Assembly (NCBI GenBank): GCA_015064385.1
Contig: SVSI01000016.1
Location: 1 to 49,769, forward strand
Reading direction: 5' to 3'
DNA from: Oscillospiraceae bacterium
GTDB lineage: Bacteria; Bacillota; Clostridia; Oscillospirales; CAG-272
Length of the DNA stretch: 49,769 nt
Shown: in pieces, positions 26,336-34,568 of the stretch
Layout: each line of letters starts with the position of its first letter
How positions within the stretch are numbered: position 1 is the stretch's first letter
The notes under the pieces: model-generated
What the model saw: only the letters and a program-made list of their open reading frames with translations
What the model was told of the DNA's origin: nothing
The model's database searches: none
Made by a program: the position numbers and the translations under genes

Positions 26336-28577
26336 TGTTTTCGTCTCTTACGTCGCTCTCTTTTTTGAACGAGCACTTTTCATTTGAGCACACGAGCAGA
26401 CCTTTGCCCTTTTTTCTCATAAGCATACTCGAGCAGTCGGGGCATTTTTCACTTGTCGGAATATCCCATGAGGAGAAGGTGCATTTAGGATAATTCTCGC
26501 AGCTGTAAAAGAGCGCCTTGCTCTTTGAACGGCGGGAGAGTATCTCGCCCGAGCAGAGAGGACATTTTACGCCGATCTCGTTCTTGATCGGAAGTGTGTG
26601 CTTGCATTTCGGATAGTCGGAGCAAGCGTAGAAATTACCGTAAGCGCCGTTTCTTATCACCATAGGATTTCCGCACTTTTCGCAAGTGATTCCCGCGGGC
26701 TTTGCCTCGACGGTCTGCTTTACGATGGGAGCGTTGTTCTTGTCTATACGAATAGTGTTTTTACATTCGGGATAGTTGGGGCAAGCGGCGAAGCGGCCGA
26801 AGCGTCCCGATTTTGCGATCATTCGGCTTCCGCACTTTTCGCAGATGATATCGGTCTCCTCGGTGGGAACGGCGATCTCACTGCGCTTTACGCTTCCTTC
26901 AGCCACGTCAAGACGGTCCTTGAAGGAGCCGTAGAATTTGGAGAGAACGCCCTCCATAGAATCCTTGCCGTCGGCTATGCTGTCAAGAGAATCCTCCATA
27001 TCGGCTGTGAATTTGTAGTCGATTATCTCGGGGAAGTTCTCTATCATTATTTTGGTCGTTACCTCGCCGAGCTCGGTGGGTACGAGTGCCTTTGCATCTC
27101 TCTTGACGTATCCGCGCGATACGATGGTCGTGATTATCTGTGCGTAGGTCGAGGGGCGTCCGATACCCTTTTCCTCAAGGAATTTGATGAGCGAGCCCTC
27201 GTTGAAGCGAGCGGGCGGCTCGGTGAAATGCTGCTCGGGAGCGAGTATTTCGGTGGGGAGAGTATCGTTTGTGTTTACCTCGGGGAGCGTGGGCTCCTTC
27301 TCGGAGGATACGTCGTCGTATATCGTGAGATATCCCTTGAAATGAACGGTAGAGCCGCTCGCCTTGAAGATATGCTCTCCGCAGGCAATATCAACGTTTA
27401 CCGTATCAAGCTCTGCTGAAGCCATCTGGCTGGCTACGAAGCGCTCCCAGATGAGCTTATAAAGCTTGTACTGGTCGTTTGAGAGATATTTTTTGATCGA
27501 ATCGGGAGTGATAAAGACGTTCGTAGGTCTTATTGCCTCGTGAGCGTCCTGCGCCGATCCCTTGGATTTGTAAACTCTGGGGGCTGCAGGGTAGTACTCA
27601 TCCGCGTACTGCGAAAGGATAAACTGCTTTGCGGCGTCGCGTGCCTCGTCGGCAATACGGAGAGAGTCTGTACGCATATAAGTGATAAGACCGGTCATAC
27701 CGCCGTTTTCACTGCCTATCGAAACACCCTCGTAAAGCTCCTGCGCGATACGCATTATGCGCTGGGCCTGGAAGCCGAACTTTTTGTACGCCTCCTGCTG
27801 CATAGAGGAGGTGGTAAACGGGGGAAGGGGATTTTTCTTCTTTATAGAGCGTTTAAGATCGGATACTACGAAATCCTTTCCGTAAAGCTCTTTAAGGATC
27901 GCCTCTGCCTCTGCTTTGGTGTGGATGTCCGCCTTGTTTGCACCCTTTCCGTAATACTTGGAGCGGAAGGTCTTTCCGTCCTGCGCGGTGTGAGATGCGC
28001 TTATAGTCCAGTATTCCTCGGGAATGAAGGCGTTTATCTGCGCCTCGCGCTCAACGATTATACGTGTAGCTACCGACTGTACTCTTCCTGCAGAAAGACC
28101 GCTTCTTACTACCTTCCAGAGAAAGGGACTGAGCTTGTATCCGACGATACGGTCGAGAATGCGGCGCGCCTGCTGTGAATTAACGAGCTCCATATCTATC
28201 TCGCGCGGCTTTTTGATCGCATCCTTGATAGCGTTTTTGGTTATTTCGTTAAAGGTAACGCGTCTGGTCTGCTCGAGCGGAATGCCGAGAGTTGCCGCAA
28301 GGTGCCAGGAGATCGCCTCACCCTCGCGGTCCGCGTCAGTTGCAAGAAATACTTTGTTTGCGTTCTTGACTTCCTTGCGGAGCTCCTTGATAAGATCGCC
28401 CTTGCCGCGGATATTTATATAATGTGCTTCAAAGCCGCCGTCAACGTCAACGCCGAGCGCACTTTTGGGAAGATCGCGCACGTGTCCGTACGAAGCCATG
28501 ACCTTGTAGTTTGAGCCAAGATAATTTTTTATCGTAGCCGCCTTTGAGGGCGACTCAACGATTACGAGATTTGCCAT
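26325..28577 (-). CDS. topA: DNA topoisomerase I
   Basis: 750 residues, type IA. Relaxes negative supercoils. The TOPRIM acidic triad is in TDADREGE (Asp81, Asp83, Glu85 region), the catalytic tyrosine is Tyr300 in GLITYMRTDS, and the nucleic-acid-binding loop GLSAGRVQSVATR is at about 160-172. The C terminus has four zinc ribbons of the form CxxC...C(x)nC (CEKC, CEKC, CPLC, CPDC), all with complete cysteine sets. Follows dprA by 44 bases as in Bacillus. Confidence 0.97.
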   Translation of the reverse strand: MANLVIVESPSKAATIKNYLGSNYKVMASYGHVRDLPKSALGVDVDGGFEAHYINIRGKGDLIKELRKEVKNANKVFLATDADREGEAISWHLAATLGIPLEQTRRVTFNEITKNAIKDAIKKPREIDMELVNSQQARRILDRIVGYKLSPFLWKVVRSGLSAGRVQSVATRIIVEREAQINAFIPEEYWTISASHTAQDGKTFRSKYYGKGANKADIHTKAEAEAILKELYGKDFVVSDLKRSIKKKNPLPPFTTSSMQQEAYKKFGFQAQRIMRIAQELYEGVSIGSENGGMTGLITYMRTDSLRIADEARDAAKQFILSQYADEYYPAAPRVYKSKGSAQDAHEAIRPTNVFITPDSIKKYLSNDQYKLYKLIWERFVASQMASAELDTVNVDIACGEHIFKASGSTVHFKGYLTIYDDVSSEKEPTLPEVNTNDTLPTEILAPEQHFTEPPARFNEGSLIKFLEEKGIGRPSTYAQIITTIVSRGYVKRDAKALVPTELGEVTTKIMIENFPEIIDYKFTADMEDSLDSIADGKDSMEGVLSKFYGSFKDRLDVAEGSVKRSEIAVPTEETDIICEKCGSRMIAKSGRFGRFAACPNYPECKNTIRIDKNNAPIVKQTVEAKPAGITCEKCGNPMVIRNGAYGNFYACSDYPKCKHTLPIKNEIGVKCPLCSGEILSRRSKSKALFYSCENYPKCTFSSWDIPTSEKCPDCSSMLMRKKGKGLLVCSNEKCSFKKESDVRDENNGN

Positions 28578-28621
28578 ATCAGTTTTGCCTTTCGTAGTAA
28601 ATATTTTGGTATCGTTTGTTT

Positions 28622-29866
28622 TCAGATCTTAGTGTAAACACCGCCGGGAGCGGCCTTTATGAATCCTTTTATCTCGAGCATCGTGAGATTCTGGAGAACT
28701 ACTCCCACCGAAAAGCCCGAGCGCGAAAGCTCGTCGGCACTCACCGTGCCGCTGTCGGGAAACAGGGAATAGATCTTTTTTTCGTTTTCGCTGAGATTTG
28801 AGGTGTCTCGCGGAGCTTTCGGCTCTGCGATCTCCTTTGAAATTTCCTCTGAAATTTTCTTTACGGGAATATTATCCTCGGAAATTTTCTTCGTTTTTGA
28901 TCTGTTCTCGCTTTTCCACGGATCTTTCGTGGACGAAGGAGCGAATTTCGGTACGAAGACCGGTAGGTTTTCAATTCGTATTCTATGCGGATAAAGATAT
29001 TCGTATTCTTCCAGTACGTCAAGCGCACTCGTTACTATCTTTGCGCCCTTCTTGAGAAGTCGGTTGGGACCGATGCTGTTAAGCTCGCCTACGTTTCCGG
29101 GCAGAGAAAAGATGTCGCGTCCCTGCTTTTCGGCAGTACGCGCGGTTATCATAGCACCGCTCTTTGCGTCCGCTTCGACTACGAGCGTTCCGAGCGAGAG
29201 TCCGCTTATTATTCTGTTTCTCGTGGGAAAATTAGATCCCAAGGGCGGAGTAAAGGGTTTATATTCGGTTATGACCAGACCGGTACGGATTATTTCCTCC
29301 ATAAGATAGTCGTTTTCGGGAGGATACGCCCTGTCGATCCCGCATCCGAGAACGGCTACCGTATAGCCGCCTGCATCGAGTGCGCCGCGGTGTGAGGTGG
29401 TGTCTATTCCGCGAGCCATTCCGCTGACGATCACCGCACCGCCGAGAGTGAGATCGCGTGCTATCTTGTACGCTTCGCGCTTGCCGTACTCGGTCATTCT
29501 GCGCGTGCCTACCATAGCTATACATACGTTGTCGTCAAAATCTATCAGACGTCCCTTGTAGTAGAGGAGCAGGGGAGCCCTCTCTGCGTTTTTAAGACGC
29601 TTCGGGTAAAATTTGCTGTCATAGGTGAGAAGTCCGATGTTGTTTTCGGTACAGTAGTCAAGTATTTTCGTCGCTTCCGAGAGGTCTTTATTCAAAAGCG
29701 CCTCTTTTACGTGCTCGCTGAGACCTTCGATAGCCGAGAGATCTTCGGCGGATGCGTCATATACGTCCTTGGCACTCTGATTAAAGCGCTCCATAATAAG
29801 ATCGGCATAGGCAGATCCTTGAGGTATCTTTGTGCTCAGCCATATCCATAAAAGTATATCGGACAC
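28622..29866 (-). CDS. dprA: DNA processing protein DprA (Smf), GTG start
   Basis: 414 residues from the GTG at 29866, which has GGAGG eight bases upstream; a longer reading from 29917 overlaps the previous gene and lacks a site. DprA loads RecA on incoming single-stranded DNA during transformation. Order: an N-terminal SAM-like helical region, a Rossmann-type core with VGTRRMTEYG, SGMARGIDTTSHRGALDAGG, TRNRIISGLS and LVVEADAKSG, then a linker rich in Lys/Glu/Ile, and a winged-helix C-terminal domain (LSENEKKIYSLF to GGVYTKI). Intact length and motifs suggest the organism keeps natural-competence functions. Confidence 0.95.
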   Translation of the reverse strand: MSDILLWIWLSTKIPQGSAYADLIMERFNQSAKDVYDASAEDLSAIEGLSEHVKEALLNKDLSEATKILDYCTENNIGLLTYDSKFYPKRLKNAERAPLLLYYKGRLIDFDDNVCIAMVGTRRMTEYGKREAYKIARDLTLGGAVIVSGMARGIDTTSHRGALDAGGYTVAVLGCGIDRAYPPENDYLMEEIIRTGLVITEYKPFTPPLGSNFPTRNRIISGLSLGTLVVEADAKSGAMITARTAEKQGRDIFSLPGNVGELNSIGPNRLLKKGAKIVTSALDVLEEYEYLYPHRIRIENLPVFVPKFAPSSTKDPWKSENRSKTKKISEDNIPVKKISEEISKEIAEPKAPRDTSNLSENEKKIYSLFPDSGTVSADELSRSGFSVGVVLQNLTMLEIKGFIKAAPGGVYTKI

Positions 29867-29889
29867 GTTCTTAACCTCCGAAAAGAAAT

Positions 29890-30681
29890 TTAGATACGGC
29901 GGCGGTAATCCTCCCAAAGGAGAATAGACGCCGCAGACGAGACGTTAAGCGATTCGGCACCGCTCGTCATCGGAATTATTATCTCCCCGCCCGCACACGC
30001 GCCGACTACCGAAGCGTCCAGACCGTGACCTTCGTTTCCCACGACGAAGCAAACGTTTTCGGGCAGGTCACACTTTCCGAGAGTTACTGCCTTCTCCGAA
30101 AGACATGCCGCCATCGGAACGATGCCTTTCTCGGGCAGGCAGGAAAGGGTAGATACTATATCGGAGCATCTTACCGTCTTAATGCGGAAGAGCGCACCCA
30201 TAGATGCGCGCAGCGTTTTCGGACTGTAAATATCAGCGCAGTCTGAGCTGAGTATAAGGCGGTCGGTGCCGAGCGCGGCAGCGGTACGCATAAGCGTTCC
30301 GAGGTTGCCCGGATCACGCACGGAAACGGCGGCAAAGCACCGCTCACATTTAACTCCATTATATATTGTAGCAAAATTATGCAAACTGTCAAGATGTTTT
30401 GCAACAGAAAATACGCCTTCGGGCGATTTTTCTTCACTTAATTTCGCATAGACCTCGTCTGAAACGAGATATTTTTCGCACTCGGCGGGTAAAGTGTCTG
30501 CAAGGGAAGCGTTTTTCTCCGTCAGAAAAACGCGGACCGGAACGATGCCGTTTGCAAGCGCCTCGTTAAGGAGCTTTCTTCCCTCGAAGTAAAAAAGTCC
30601 ATTTTCGTCACGGTATTTCTTGCTCGAAAGCTTGGCAGTTTCGATTATCAGCCGATTATTGCGAGATGTTATCGTAGTCAA
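29890..30681 (-). CDS. SpoU/TrmH-family RNA 2'-O-methyltransferase, TTG start
   Basis: 263 residues from the TTG at 30681, which has AAGGAG at seven bases; an upstream TTG at 30714 falls in the rplT terminator stem. N-terminal substrate-binding part (LSSKKYRDENGLFYFEGRKLLNEAL) and a SPOUT domain with the three motifs: RDPGNLGTLMRTAAALG, VVGNEGHGL and IPMTSGAESLNVSSAAS. Methylates ribose in 23S rRNA or tRNA; the exact target is unknown. It lies immediately after the infC-rpmI-rplT terminator and begins the long housekeeping run. Confidence 0.92.
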   Translation of the reverse strand: MTTITSRNNRLIIETAKLSSKKYRDENGLFYFEGRKLLNEALANGIVPVRVFLTEKNASLADTLPAECEKYLVSDEVYAKLSEEKSPEGVFSVAKHLDSLHNFATIYNGVKCERCFAAVSVRDPGNLGTLMRTAAALGTDRLILSSDCADIYSPKTLRASMGALFRIKTVRCSDIVSTLSCLPEKGIVPMAACLSEKAVTLGKCDLPENVCFVVGNEGHGLDASVVGACAGGEIIIPMTSGAESLNVSSAASILLWEDYRRRI

Positions 30682-30713
30682 AAGTATTCTCCTTCCGTAA
30701 GAAAAATACAACA

Positions 30714-30736
30714 AAAACCCGCGTACGGCGGGTTTT
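30714..30736 (-). terminator. Terminator of infC-rpmI-rplT
   Basis: AAAACCCGC (30714-30722) pairs with GCGGGTTTT (30728-30736), loop GTACG. On the minus strand the stem is followed by TTTTTGTTGT. Read-through would supply the downstream SpoU gene. Confidence 0.82.
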
Positions 30737-30749
30737 GTTTTTTATCAAA

Positions 30750-31103
30750 TTATAATGCTGCCTTTGCCTTTTCAACGAGTGCTGCGAATGCCTCTTTATC
30801 GTTTACAGCGATCTCAGCGAGCATCTTTCTGTTGAGGTTGATGCCTGCCTTCTTGAGTCCGCACATAAAGCGGCTGTAATTGATTCCGCAAACCTTTGCC
30901 TGAGCAGAGATTCTGGTGATCCAGAGTGCGCGGAAGTCTCTCTTCTTCTGCTTTCTTCCGATGTAAGCGTAGTTACCGCTCTTCATTACGGCCTGCTTAG
31001 CCATCTTGAAGTGCTTGCTCTTTGCGCCCCAGTAGCCCTTTGCGAGCTTGAGCATCTTATTTCTTCTCTTGCGCGTCATCATAGCGCCCTTAATTCTTGC
31101 CAT
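30750..31103 (-). CDS. rplT: Ribosomal protein bL20
   Basis: 117 residues, exact family size. Assembles early on 23S rRNA and in Bacillota also feeds back on its own operon. [33 protein letters not shown] and [26 protein letters not shown] are typical. Third gene of infC-rpmI-rplT, 35 bases after rpmI. Confidence 0.98.
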   Translation of the reverse strand: MARIKGAMMTRKRRNKMLKLAKGYWGAKSKHFKMAKQAVMKSGNYAYIGRKQKKRDFRALWITRISAQAKVCGINYSRFMCGLKKAGINLNRKMLAEIAVNDKEAFAALVEKAKAAL

Positions 31104-31138
31104 TTTCTATATCCTCCTTAAATGTTACGATCAAATTC

Positions 31139-31330
31139 TTACTTCAGAATCATAGCTCTTACGGTAGGAGCCATAGACTTGTGAAGGGTGGTGCCGGTGC
31201 GAAGATGTCTCTTGCGCTTCTGGGACTTAAGTCCGAGGTTGTGGCGATGGTGGGAATGGTTGATCTTTACTTTTCCGCTCTTGGTGAGAGAGAATCTCTT
31301 TGCGGAAGCGCGATGCGATTTTACTTTCAT
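31139..31330 (-). CDS. rpmI: Ribosomal protein bL35
   Basis: 63 residues, lysine/arginine-rich, starting MKVKSHRASAKRFSLT and containing HHRHNLGLKSQKRKRHLR. 50S subunit protein. ATG with AAAGGA nine bases upstream. Middle gene of the infC operon. Confidence 0.97.
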   Translation of the reverse strand: MKVKSHRASAKRFSLTKSGKVKINHSHHRHNLGLKSQKRKRHLRTGTTLHKSMAPTVRAMILK

Positions 31331-31355
31331 GATTGTGTTTCCTTTCGATATATCC

Positions 31356-31928
31356 TTATTGTTGTTTTGGTGACTGAGTTTTGTTTGTCGGCTTGAGAGG
31401 GGAGATGAGAAGAGTCATCGAACGGCCCTCCATAGCGGGACGCTTGTCAGCTCCTCCGAGATCGGAGAGCGCCTGTTCAAACTGCTCGATAAGATGGAGA
31501 CCGACCTCCTGATGTGCCATCTGGCGGCCCTTGAACACAACGAGAACCTTTACCTTGTTACCCGCGGTAAGAAATCTTCTTGCGTTGTTTACCTTAGTAT
31601 TGAAGTCGTTCTGCTCGATCTTGCAGGAGAGCTGTACCTCTTTGATCTCAACCTTCTGCTGATTTTTCTTGGCTTCCTTCTTCTTCTTTTCGCGCTCGAA
31701 TCTGAACTTTCCGTAGTCCATGATCCTTGCAACGGGGGGAGTGCTCTGCGGAGCGATGAGAACGAGGTCGAGCCCCTTGTCATACGCCGAGTTAAGAGCG
31801 CTTATGGCTGTAAGTATTCCGAACTGTTCGCCGTCCTCACCGATAACTCGTATCTGAGTGGACTCTGCGAAGCCCTCGTCGAATATCTCTTCATTTACCA
31901 GATGTTCTTTTTGACTTGTCGTCTTGAT
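31356..31928 (-). CDS. infC: Translation initiation factor IF-3, predicted AUC start codon
   Basis: 190 residues when read from ATC at 31928. The clear C-terminal half begins at MDYGKFRFEREKKKKEAKK, but in-frame codons upstream give the missing N domain: LVNEEIFDEGF, TQIRVIGEDGEQFGIL, AISALNSAYDKGLDLVLIAP and STPPVARI, which complete a normal IF-3. No ATG, GTG or TTG occurs in frame between the upstream TAA stop (about 20 bases before the ATC) and residue 70. GGAGGTG lies seven to nine bases before the ATC. Non-AUG starts (AUU, AUC, AUA) are known for infC in other bacteria and let IF-3 repress its own synthesis. IF-3 binds the 30S subunit and proofreads start codons. Confidence 0.93.
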   Translation of the reverse strand: MKTTSQKEHLVNEEIFDEGFAESTQIRVIGEDGEQFGILTAISALNSAYDKGLDLVLIAPQSTPPVARIMDYGKFRFEREKKKKEAKKNQQKVEIKEVQLSCKIEQNDFNTKVNNARRFLTAGNKVKVLVVFKGRQMAHQEVGLHLIEQFEQALSDLGGADKRPAMEGRSMTLLISPLKPTNKTQSPKQQ

Positions 31929-31951
31929 GGAAAAGCACCTCCAAGCTTAAA

Positions 31952-32101
31952 ATAGAAAATAAAAAATGTGCGAAAGAGAACTCTCCGCACACGCATGGAC
32001 GGTAGCCGCAACGATCACAAAAGATACTGCAACTGCCGAGCGTATTGACCTTGCCTGACCTTTGTCGGCGGGTGAGAGCGGAGTGCTCTTCTTCTTTGTA
32101 C
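31952..32101 (-). promoter_or_regulatory. infC leader with attenuator-like hairpin (L20-type leader candidate)
   Basis: About 170 bases lie between the predicted transcript start and the infC start. Near its end TGTGCG (31967-31972) pairs with CGCACA (31986-31991), with inner GAG/CTC pairs, followed on the minus strand by TTTTTTATTTT: an intrinsic terminator before the ribosome binding site. In Bacillus the same operon is controlled by L20-dependent premature termination. Sequence-level membership of that RNA family was not tested. Confidence 0.55.
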
Positions 32102-32107
32102 TGGAGT

Positions 32108-32136
32108 ATTTTAGCACACCATCTCGACTTTGTCAA
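32108..32136 (-). promoter_or_regulatory. Strong sigma-A promoter of infC-rpmI-rplT
   Basis: TTGACA (32131-32136), 17-base spacer ending TGC, TAAAAT (32108-32113) on the minus strand. The -35 box overlaps the stop codon of the AraC-type gene. Confidence 0.85.
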
Positions 32137-32954
32137 GACCTTTTTGAAGATTTTTTGCATTTTTGGCATAAATCTTCATTTTTTGTACTTTCCATAACTC
32201 TCGCACGGTACTCCTGCGGGGTTAATAAATATCTGCTCTTGAAATTACGGTTGAAGCTGCGCAGAGAGGAAAAACCGCTGCCGAGAGCACACTGAATTAC
32301 CGACAGCCGTGAATTTTCGAGCAGACGGCAAGCGTGTCCGAGTCGGTACTGGCACAGATATTCGGTAAAGGAAATACCGGTAGCCCGCCTGAAATATCTC
32401 GACAGATACGTATAGTCGTAGCCAAGACACTGTGAAAGGGAGGCAAGCGAGCAATCTTTGTCATAGTTTTTCTCTATAAACAGAAATATCTTCGACAGAA
32501 GATCGCTCTGCACCGAATCCTTTTTCGTATATGCGGCACCCGTATCAAAATCGGCACAAAGAGAGTAGAGTACTCCCTTTTTGTAAAAGCTCTTTGATGC
32601 GTCGGGGAGAGAGTCAAGCGCTTTTATGAGATATGGGTCGGGCACGAAAAAGTTGCTTTCGGGAACGAGCTTTTCGGTTTTAGACGAGTATGCCTGAACG
32701 AGATCGCCTGAGAATATGCAGAGAAGATGCTTGCTTTTTTCCGAGCTTATCGAATGTATCTGGTTCGGGAATATAAGCAGGGCATCGCCCGATCTGAGAG
32801 TATAAGTACGGTTATCCACGTTTACCGTCATCTCTCCCGAAAGCAGAGTGATCAGCTCAAAGCAAAGGTGCAGATGTGCGGGGAAATTAAAATCTTCGCC
32901 GTATTCCTTTACGAAATAGTCGCCCGACGCGTGATGACTGAACTGATAGAACAT
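32133..32954 (-). CDS. AraC-family transcriptional regulator of the xylose genes (inferred)
   Basis: 273 residues from the ATG at 32954, which has AGGAGG nine bases upstream; a longer reading from 33029 runs through its own promoter. The N-terminal half is a cupin sensor (FPAHLHLCFELITLLSGEMTVNVD, GDALLIFPNQIHSI), and the C-terminal half has two helix-turn-helix motifs (CSLASLSQCLGYDYTYLSRYFRRATGISF, then SVIQCALGSGFSSLRSFNRNFKSRYLLTPQEYR). It is divergent from xylB-xylA with 111 bases between, so it probably activates them in response to a sugar. The C terminus (KNEDLCQKCKKSSKRS) is short and basic. Confidence 0.9.
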   Translation of the reverse strand: MFYQFSHHASGDYFVKEYGEDFNFPAHLHLCFELITLLSGEMTVNVDNRTYTLRSGDALLIFPNQIHSISSEKSKHLLCIFSGDLVQAYSSKTEKLVPESNFFVPDPYLIKALDSLPDASKSFYKKGVLYSLCADFDTGAAYTKKDSVQSDLLSKIFLFIEKNYDKDCSLASLSQCLGYDYTYLSRYFRRATGISFTEYLCQYRLGHACRLLENSRLSVIQCALGSGFSSLRSFNRNFKSRYLLTPQEYRARVMESTKNEDLCQKCKKSSKRS

Positions 32955-32980
32955 CCTGATTTTCCTCCTGAAAACGAAAA

Positions 32981-32997
32981 AAGACAAATACTGTCTT
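32981..32997. promoter_or_regulatory. Inverted repeat in the araC-xylB intergenic region, candidate operator
   Basis: AAGACA (32981-32986) and TGTCTT (32992-32997) around AATAC. It covers the presumed xylB -35 element and lies just downstream of the regulator's promoter. AraC proteins more often bind direct repeats, so the protein that reads it is uncertain. Confidence 0.45.
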
Positions 32998-33010
32998 GTT
33001 ATTGTATAAT
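32981..33010 (+). promoter_or_regulatory. Candidate promoter of xylB-xylA
   Basis: TATAAT (33005-33010) with a poor -35 AAGACA (32981-32986) 18 bases upstream, as expected for an activator-dependent promoter. Confidence 0.45.
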
Positions 33011-33029
33011 ATTTTGCGAGAAAAGTCAA
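33001..33029 (-). promoter_or_regulatory. Promoter of the AraC-type regulator
   Basis: Minus strand TTGACT (33024-33029), 17-base spacer, TACAAT (33001-33006). It overlaps the xylB -10 on the other strand, so the two units may compete for polymerase. Confidence 0.65.
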
Positions 33030-33065
33030 TATTTATCCTGTAAAATGTAGTCAGGAGGCGATAAA

Positions 33066-34556
33066 ATGAAAAAATATTATATCGGAGCCGACCTCGGTAC
33101 GTCGGCACTCAAGCTTCTTCTCGTTGACGGCAGCGGAGAGATACTTAACAAGGTTTCAAAAAGCTATCCGATCAGCTTCCCGAAGCCGGGGTATAGCGAG
33201 CAGTCTCCCGAGGACTGGTGGAACGCTTTCGTTTGCGGCATTCACGAGCTGCTCAGAAAATACGATGCTTCGTGTGTTAAGGGTATCGGAGTCGGCGGAC
33301 AGATGCACGGTCTCGTTATTCTCGATAAAAACGACGAGGTCATACGTCCTGCGATACTTTGGAATGACGGAAGAACAGATAAGGAGACCGATTACTTAAA
33401 CAACGTGATAGGTAAAGAAAAGCTCCTTTCTTATACGGGAAATATCGCGTTCGCGGGATTTACCGCTCCAAAAATACTTTGGGTAAAGGAAAATGAGAGC
33501 GAGAATTTTGCTAAAATAAGCAAAATAATGCTCCCGAAGGACTATATAAATTATCGCCTTACGGGAATGCACTGCACCGACTATTCGGATGCGTCGGGAA
33601 TGCTTCTTCTCGACTGTAAAAATAAGAGATACAGTGAAGAAATGCTCAATATCTGCGGCATAAATGAAAATATGCTCCCCAAGCTTTACGAAAGCTACGA
33701 AAAGGTCGGAAATATTCTTCCCCAAATTGCAGAAAAGCTCGGACTTCCCGAAAACGTGACCGTAGTTGCGGGCGCGGGTGATAACGCGGCGGCGGCGGTC
33801 GGCGCGGGAATCACAAACGTTGGCGAGTGCAATATCTCACTCGGTACATCGGGAACGGTATTTATGCCCTGCGAGGAATTTTCCTCTGCGGCAGAGGGAG
33901 CGGTACACGCATTTTGCCACGCAAACGGCAAGTACCATCTTATGAGCTGCATTCTTTCTGCGGCTTCGTGCAACAAGTGGTTCTGCCAGGACATACTCGG
34001 AACGTCCGATTTTGCCGCCGAGGAGAAGAATATAACACTTGACGATCTCGGTAATAACCACGTATATTTTCTTCCTTATCTTATGGGCGAGCGCAGTCCG
34101 ATAAACGACACCGACGCGCGTGGCGCGTTTGTCGGTATGAGAATGGACACCTCTCGCAAGGATATGCTCCTCTCTGTGTTCGAAGGAGTTGCTTTTGCAA
34201 TAAGAGAAAATGTGGATATCGCCAAGGAGGCGGGATTTGATATGAAATGCGACTCGCTCGTAACCGTCTGCGGAGGCGGAGCGAAGTCGAAGATCTGGTG
34301 TCAGATCCTTGCAAACGTGCTCAGATGCACTATAACTCCTCTTGCGGTCGAGGAGGGACCCGGGTACGGCGGAGCACTTCTCTCTATGGTCGCTTGCGGT
34401 GCTTACGGTAGCGTAAGTGAGTGTACAAGGGATCTTGTCGGATATGAGACGGGATATACACCAAAGAAAGAAATAGTCGATAGATACGAGGAAAAATATC
34501 AGAAATTCAGAAAGCTTTATCCTGCACTCAGGGATGTGTATAAAGAAATAAAATAA
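33066..34556 (+). CDS. xylB: Xylulokinase, FGGY family
   Basis: 496 residues. Phosphorylates D-xylulose to xylulose 5-phosphate for the pentose phosphate pathway. Amino end IGADLGTSALKLLLVDGSG (phosphate-binding loop), GVGGQMHGLV (the GQMHG motif typical of xylulokinases), ILWNDGRTDKE, AGAGDNAAAAVGAG and the C-terminal CGGGAKSKIWCQILANVL. AGGAGG precedes the ATG. First gene of an operon with xylA, 12 bases away. Confidence 0.95.
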   Translation: MKKYYIGADLGTSALKLLLVDGSGEILNKVSKSYPISFPKPGYSEQSPEDWWNAFVCGIHELLRKYDASCVKGIGVGGQMHGLVILDKNDEVIRPAILWNDGRTDKETDYLNNVIGKEKLLSYTGNIAFAGFTAPKILWVKENESENFAKISKIMLPKDYINYRLTGMHCTDYSDASGMLLLDCKNKRYSEEMLNICGINENMLPKLYESYEKVGNILPQIAEKLGLPENVTVVAGAGDNAAAAVGAGITNVGECNISLGTSGTVFMPCEEFSSAAEGAVHAFCHANGKYHLMSCILSAASCNKWFCQDILGTSDFAAEEKNITLDDLGNNHVYFLPYLMGERSPINDTDARGAFVGMRMDTSRKDMLLSVFEGVAFAIRENVDIAKEAGFDMKCDSLVTVCGGGAKSKIWCQILANVLRCTITPLAVEEGPGYGGALLSMVACGAYGSVSECTRDLVGYETGYTPKKEIVDRYEEKYQKFRKLYPALRDVYKEIK

Positions 34557-34568
34557 GGAGAAAAAGAT

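Noticed and set aside
31722..31928. Possibility that infC is truncated or frameshifted
   Set aside because: The upstream codons in the same frame encode a normal IF-3 N domain down to an ATC with good spacing to GGAGGTG, so the gene is complete.
31891..32169. 92-codon frame with Cys-rich stretch in the infC leader
   Set aside because: Its start lies upstream of the infC promoter and it reads through the infC ribosome binding site in another frame; a leader peptide role is not supported.
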